DNA from: an uncultured Bacilli bacterium
GTDB taxonomy: Bacteria > Bacillota_I > Bacilli_A > RF39 > UBA660
NCBI GenBank assembly: GCA_934098345.1
Contig: CAKONX010000054.1
Span: forward strand, 1 to 7,777
DNA length: 7,777 nt
Direction: 5' to 3'
Shown here: positions 6,537-7,777 of the stretch, in pieces
How the letters are laid out: each line of letters opens with the position of its first letter
How positions within the stretch are numbered: the stretch's first letter is position 1
Notes under the pieces: model-generated
The model's database searches: none
What the model was told of the DNA's origin: nothing
What the model saw: only the letters and a program-made list of their open reading frames with translations
Made by a program: the position numbers and the translations under genes

Positions 6537-7664
6537 ATGAAAAGAAGAAGTGCAATAGTAATTGCAATTTTAATAATGGCAATAGGATTTGCGGCAATAA
6601 GCACAACTTTAATTATCAACGGAAGTACAAAAGTAAGTGAAAATTCAGATGATTTTTCTGTAATATTCACTGCAGCTTCATTAGATGGACAAGATGTATA
6701 TGCAAATGTAATAGATGACACTAAAAAAATTATAAATTTTAATACTAAAGATTTAAAAAATGTTGGTGATACTTCAGTATTAAATTATGAAGTAACAAAT
6801 AATTCAAGTAATTATGATGCCGAAGTAAAAGTAAATTGTAAAGTAAAAGAAAATACAACAGCAAAATATACAAGTATCAAAAATGAGTTTGAAAATAATG
6901 CTACAGTCGTAAAAGCAAAAGAAACATTAAATGGGACATTAACAATAACCTTAAATAAAACATCTACAGAAGAAGTAAAAGAAGAATATGTATGTGAGTT
7001 AACATTTAATGCAATAGAAAGAACTGAATTAGGTAAAAAAACATCCTACACTTTAACAAAAGCAGAAAATAATACATCTACATATGCGGAATTAGGAGAC
7101 ACAATAATTGTTGGTAATGAAAAATTTTATGTTATATCAAACAATAATCACAAAGTAGTAGCTTTAGCTTATTATAATTTGAATGTTGGTGACAACTTAT
7201 CAGAAGGCACAATAGGAATTCAAAATGAAAATGCTAAAGGGTGGTATTCCGGTGGGACAAATCCTTTTCTAGGAGGTGTAACTTTTTCTAACGTTAATGG
7301 ATGGCCAAATTCAAATGATGAAAATATAGCTTTAAAATCATATCCCGGTAATGTCAACTCTGCATTATATGACGAGAACAATGGCTATGAAAAATATATA
7401 CAAAAGTTAGGATTAAATGCCACTGCAAGACTAATCTTAAAAAGTGAATTATTAGAATTGGGATGTAAAGTTAGCAATCACTCATGTGTTTCTAGCGGAC
7501 ACGATTGGCTTTACTCAAGTTCCTACTGGGTAGGAACATCAGCATCCATTGATGTTAGCAATGTTTGGCGTATAGATTCAAATGGAGGGCTTTATAGTAA
7601 TTATTATTATGGTGCAGGAGCATATGGAGTTCGACCTGTTATAGAGTTTGTAGAAGAAATTTGA
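6537..7664 (+). CDS. Exported surface protein with TasA/camelysin-like N-terminal region and C-type-lectin-like C-terminal domain
   Basis: The 375-residue protein begins with a basic tip and a hydrophobic export segment (about 5-26) ending IGFAAISTTLIING. Residues about 30-160 form a beta-rich region with LNYEVTNNSSNYDAEV and a possible disulfide pair, Cys101 and Cys153. This resembles the camelysin/TasA-like proteins exported by Gram-positive bacteria, but similarity is distant. Residues about 183-375 form a second domain opening with GDTIIVGNEKFYVIS and ending with YWVGTS, VWRIDSNGG and GVRPVIEF. That ending recalls the FGE/C-type-lectin fold seen in many gut-bacterial surface proteins; Cys310 and Cys317 may pair. 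The likely role is ligand binding at the surface, which is inference. No sortase motif or C-terminal membrane helix is present, so attachment is either through an uncleaved N-terminal helix or absent. The upstream ATG at 6522 is rejected because the downstream paralogue aligns from 6537. It is probably co-transcribed with that paralogue, 24 nt away. Confidence 0.85.
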   Translation: MKRRSAIVIAILIMAIGFAAISTTLIINGSTKVSENSDDFSVIFTAASLDGQDVYANVIDDTKKIINFNTKDLKNVGDTSVLNYEVTNNSSNYDAEVKVNCKVKENTTAKYTSIKNEFENNATVVKAKETLNGTLTITLNKTSTEEVKEEYVCELTFNAIERTELGKKTSYTLTKAENNTSTYAELGDTIIVGNEKFYVISNNNHKVVALAYYNLNVGDNLSEGTIGIQNENAKGWYSGGTNPFLGGVTFSNVNGWPNSNDENIALKSYPGNVNSALYDENNGYEKYIQKLGLNATARLILKSELLELGCKVSNHSCVSSGHDWLYSSSYWVGTSASIDVSNVWRIDSNGGLYSNYYYGAGAYGVRPVIEFVEEI

Positions 7665-7674
7665 ATAACCTTGT

Positions 7675-7680
7675 AAGGAG
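7675..7680 (+). promoter_or_regulatory. Ribosome binding site of the second surface-protein paralogue
   Basis: AAGGAG ends 8 nt before the ATG at 7689, a strong Shine-Dalgarno site at ideal distance. It is stronger than the site of the upstream paralogue. No terminator lies in the 24-nt gap. Confidence 0.8.
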
Positions 7681-7688
7681 TAATTTGT

Positions 7689-7777
7689 ATGAATAAAAGA
7701 AGTGCAATAATAGTTGCAATTTTAATAATTTCTATTGGATTTGCAGCAATTAGTACAACTTTAATAATAAATGGAAA
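7689..7777 (+). CDS. Second exported surface-protein paralogue (3' partial)
   Basis: Only 29 complete codons are present before the window ends. They encode a basic N-terminus and hydrophobic export segment matching the upstream 375-residue protein at 23 of 29 positions by eye, including the block GFAAISTTLIING. Several of the identical residues use different codons, so the copies diverged long ago while the export segment was preserved. By analogy the missing part should hold a similar beta-rich region, but its C-terminal domain cannot be predicted. The strong ribosome site and the short gap place it in the same transcript as its neighbour. Confidence 0.8.
   Translation, partial: MNKRSAIIVAILIISIGFAAISTTLIING

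Noticed and set aside
6512..6721. Minus-strand open frame over the start of the lectin-like gene
   Set aside because: It is a shadow of the hydrophobic export segment on the other strand and would run across the promoter region. It has no support of its own.
1..7777. Mycoplasma-type code with UGA as Trp
   Set aside because: Trp codons read in these genes are TGG, and UGA ends the 375-residue surface protein exactly before a strong ribosome site of the next gene.

Overview
The window is strongly AT-rich and every supported gene lies on the + strand. It looks like a low-GC, peptidoglycan-walled member of the Bacillota or a related gut Bacilli/RF39-type lineage. The reasons are the division/cell-wall order rsmH-ftsL-class B PBP, very A/T-biased codons, and a large share of exported surface proteins. 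UGA is a stop here (at 7662-7664) and every tryptophan I read is TGG, so this is not the Mycoplasma code. The lineage is an inference from gene content; I cannot name a species.

Region 1 (1-3200) is the end of a dcw-type operon. It holds the 3' end of rsmH (16S rRNA methyltransferase), an FtsL-like divisome protein starting 2 nt later, and a 725-residue PASTA-bearing class B transpeptidase. Last comes an unrecognised 175-residue single-pass membrane protein that overlaps the transpeptidase gene. The genes that usually follow here (spoVD, murE, mraY) are absent; instead there is a weak terminator-like hairpin and a new promoter.

Region 2 (about 3216-6425) is a two-gene surface unit. The first gene encodes a secreted papain-family (C1A) cysteine peptidase with a probable lectin-like domain and a C-terminal dockerin. 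It overlaps by one base (TAATG) a gene for a membrane-anchored protein with an Ig-like domain, a threonine-rich stalk, a cadherin-like beta-sandwich and a C-terminal membrane helix. A clear intrinsic terminator closes the unit. The dockerin implies docking to a cohesin partner. The co-translated anchor is the obvious neighbouring candidate, although its Ig domain is not recognisably a cohesin.

Region 3 (6426-7777) opens with an intergenic region carrying a perfect 14-bp palindrome, an extra half-site and a TATAAT box. It is followed by tandem genes for exported proteins that share almost the same N-terminal export segment. The first (375 aa) has a camelysin/TasA-like N-terminal region and a C-terminal domain resembling the C-type-lectin/FGE-like fold, ending in a tyrosine-rich loop. 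The second is cut by the window edge after 29 codons. Together the window moves from housekeeping division genes into an accessory cell-surface region, probably for adhesion and proteolysis.
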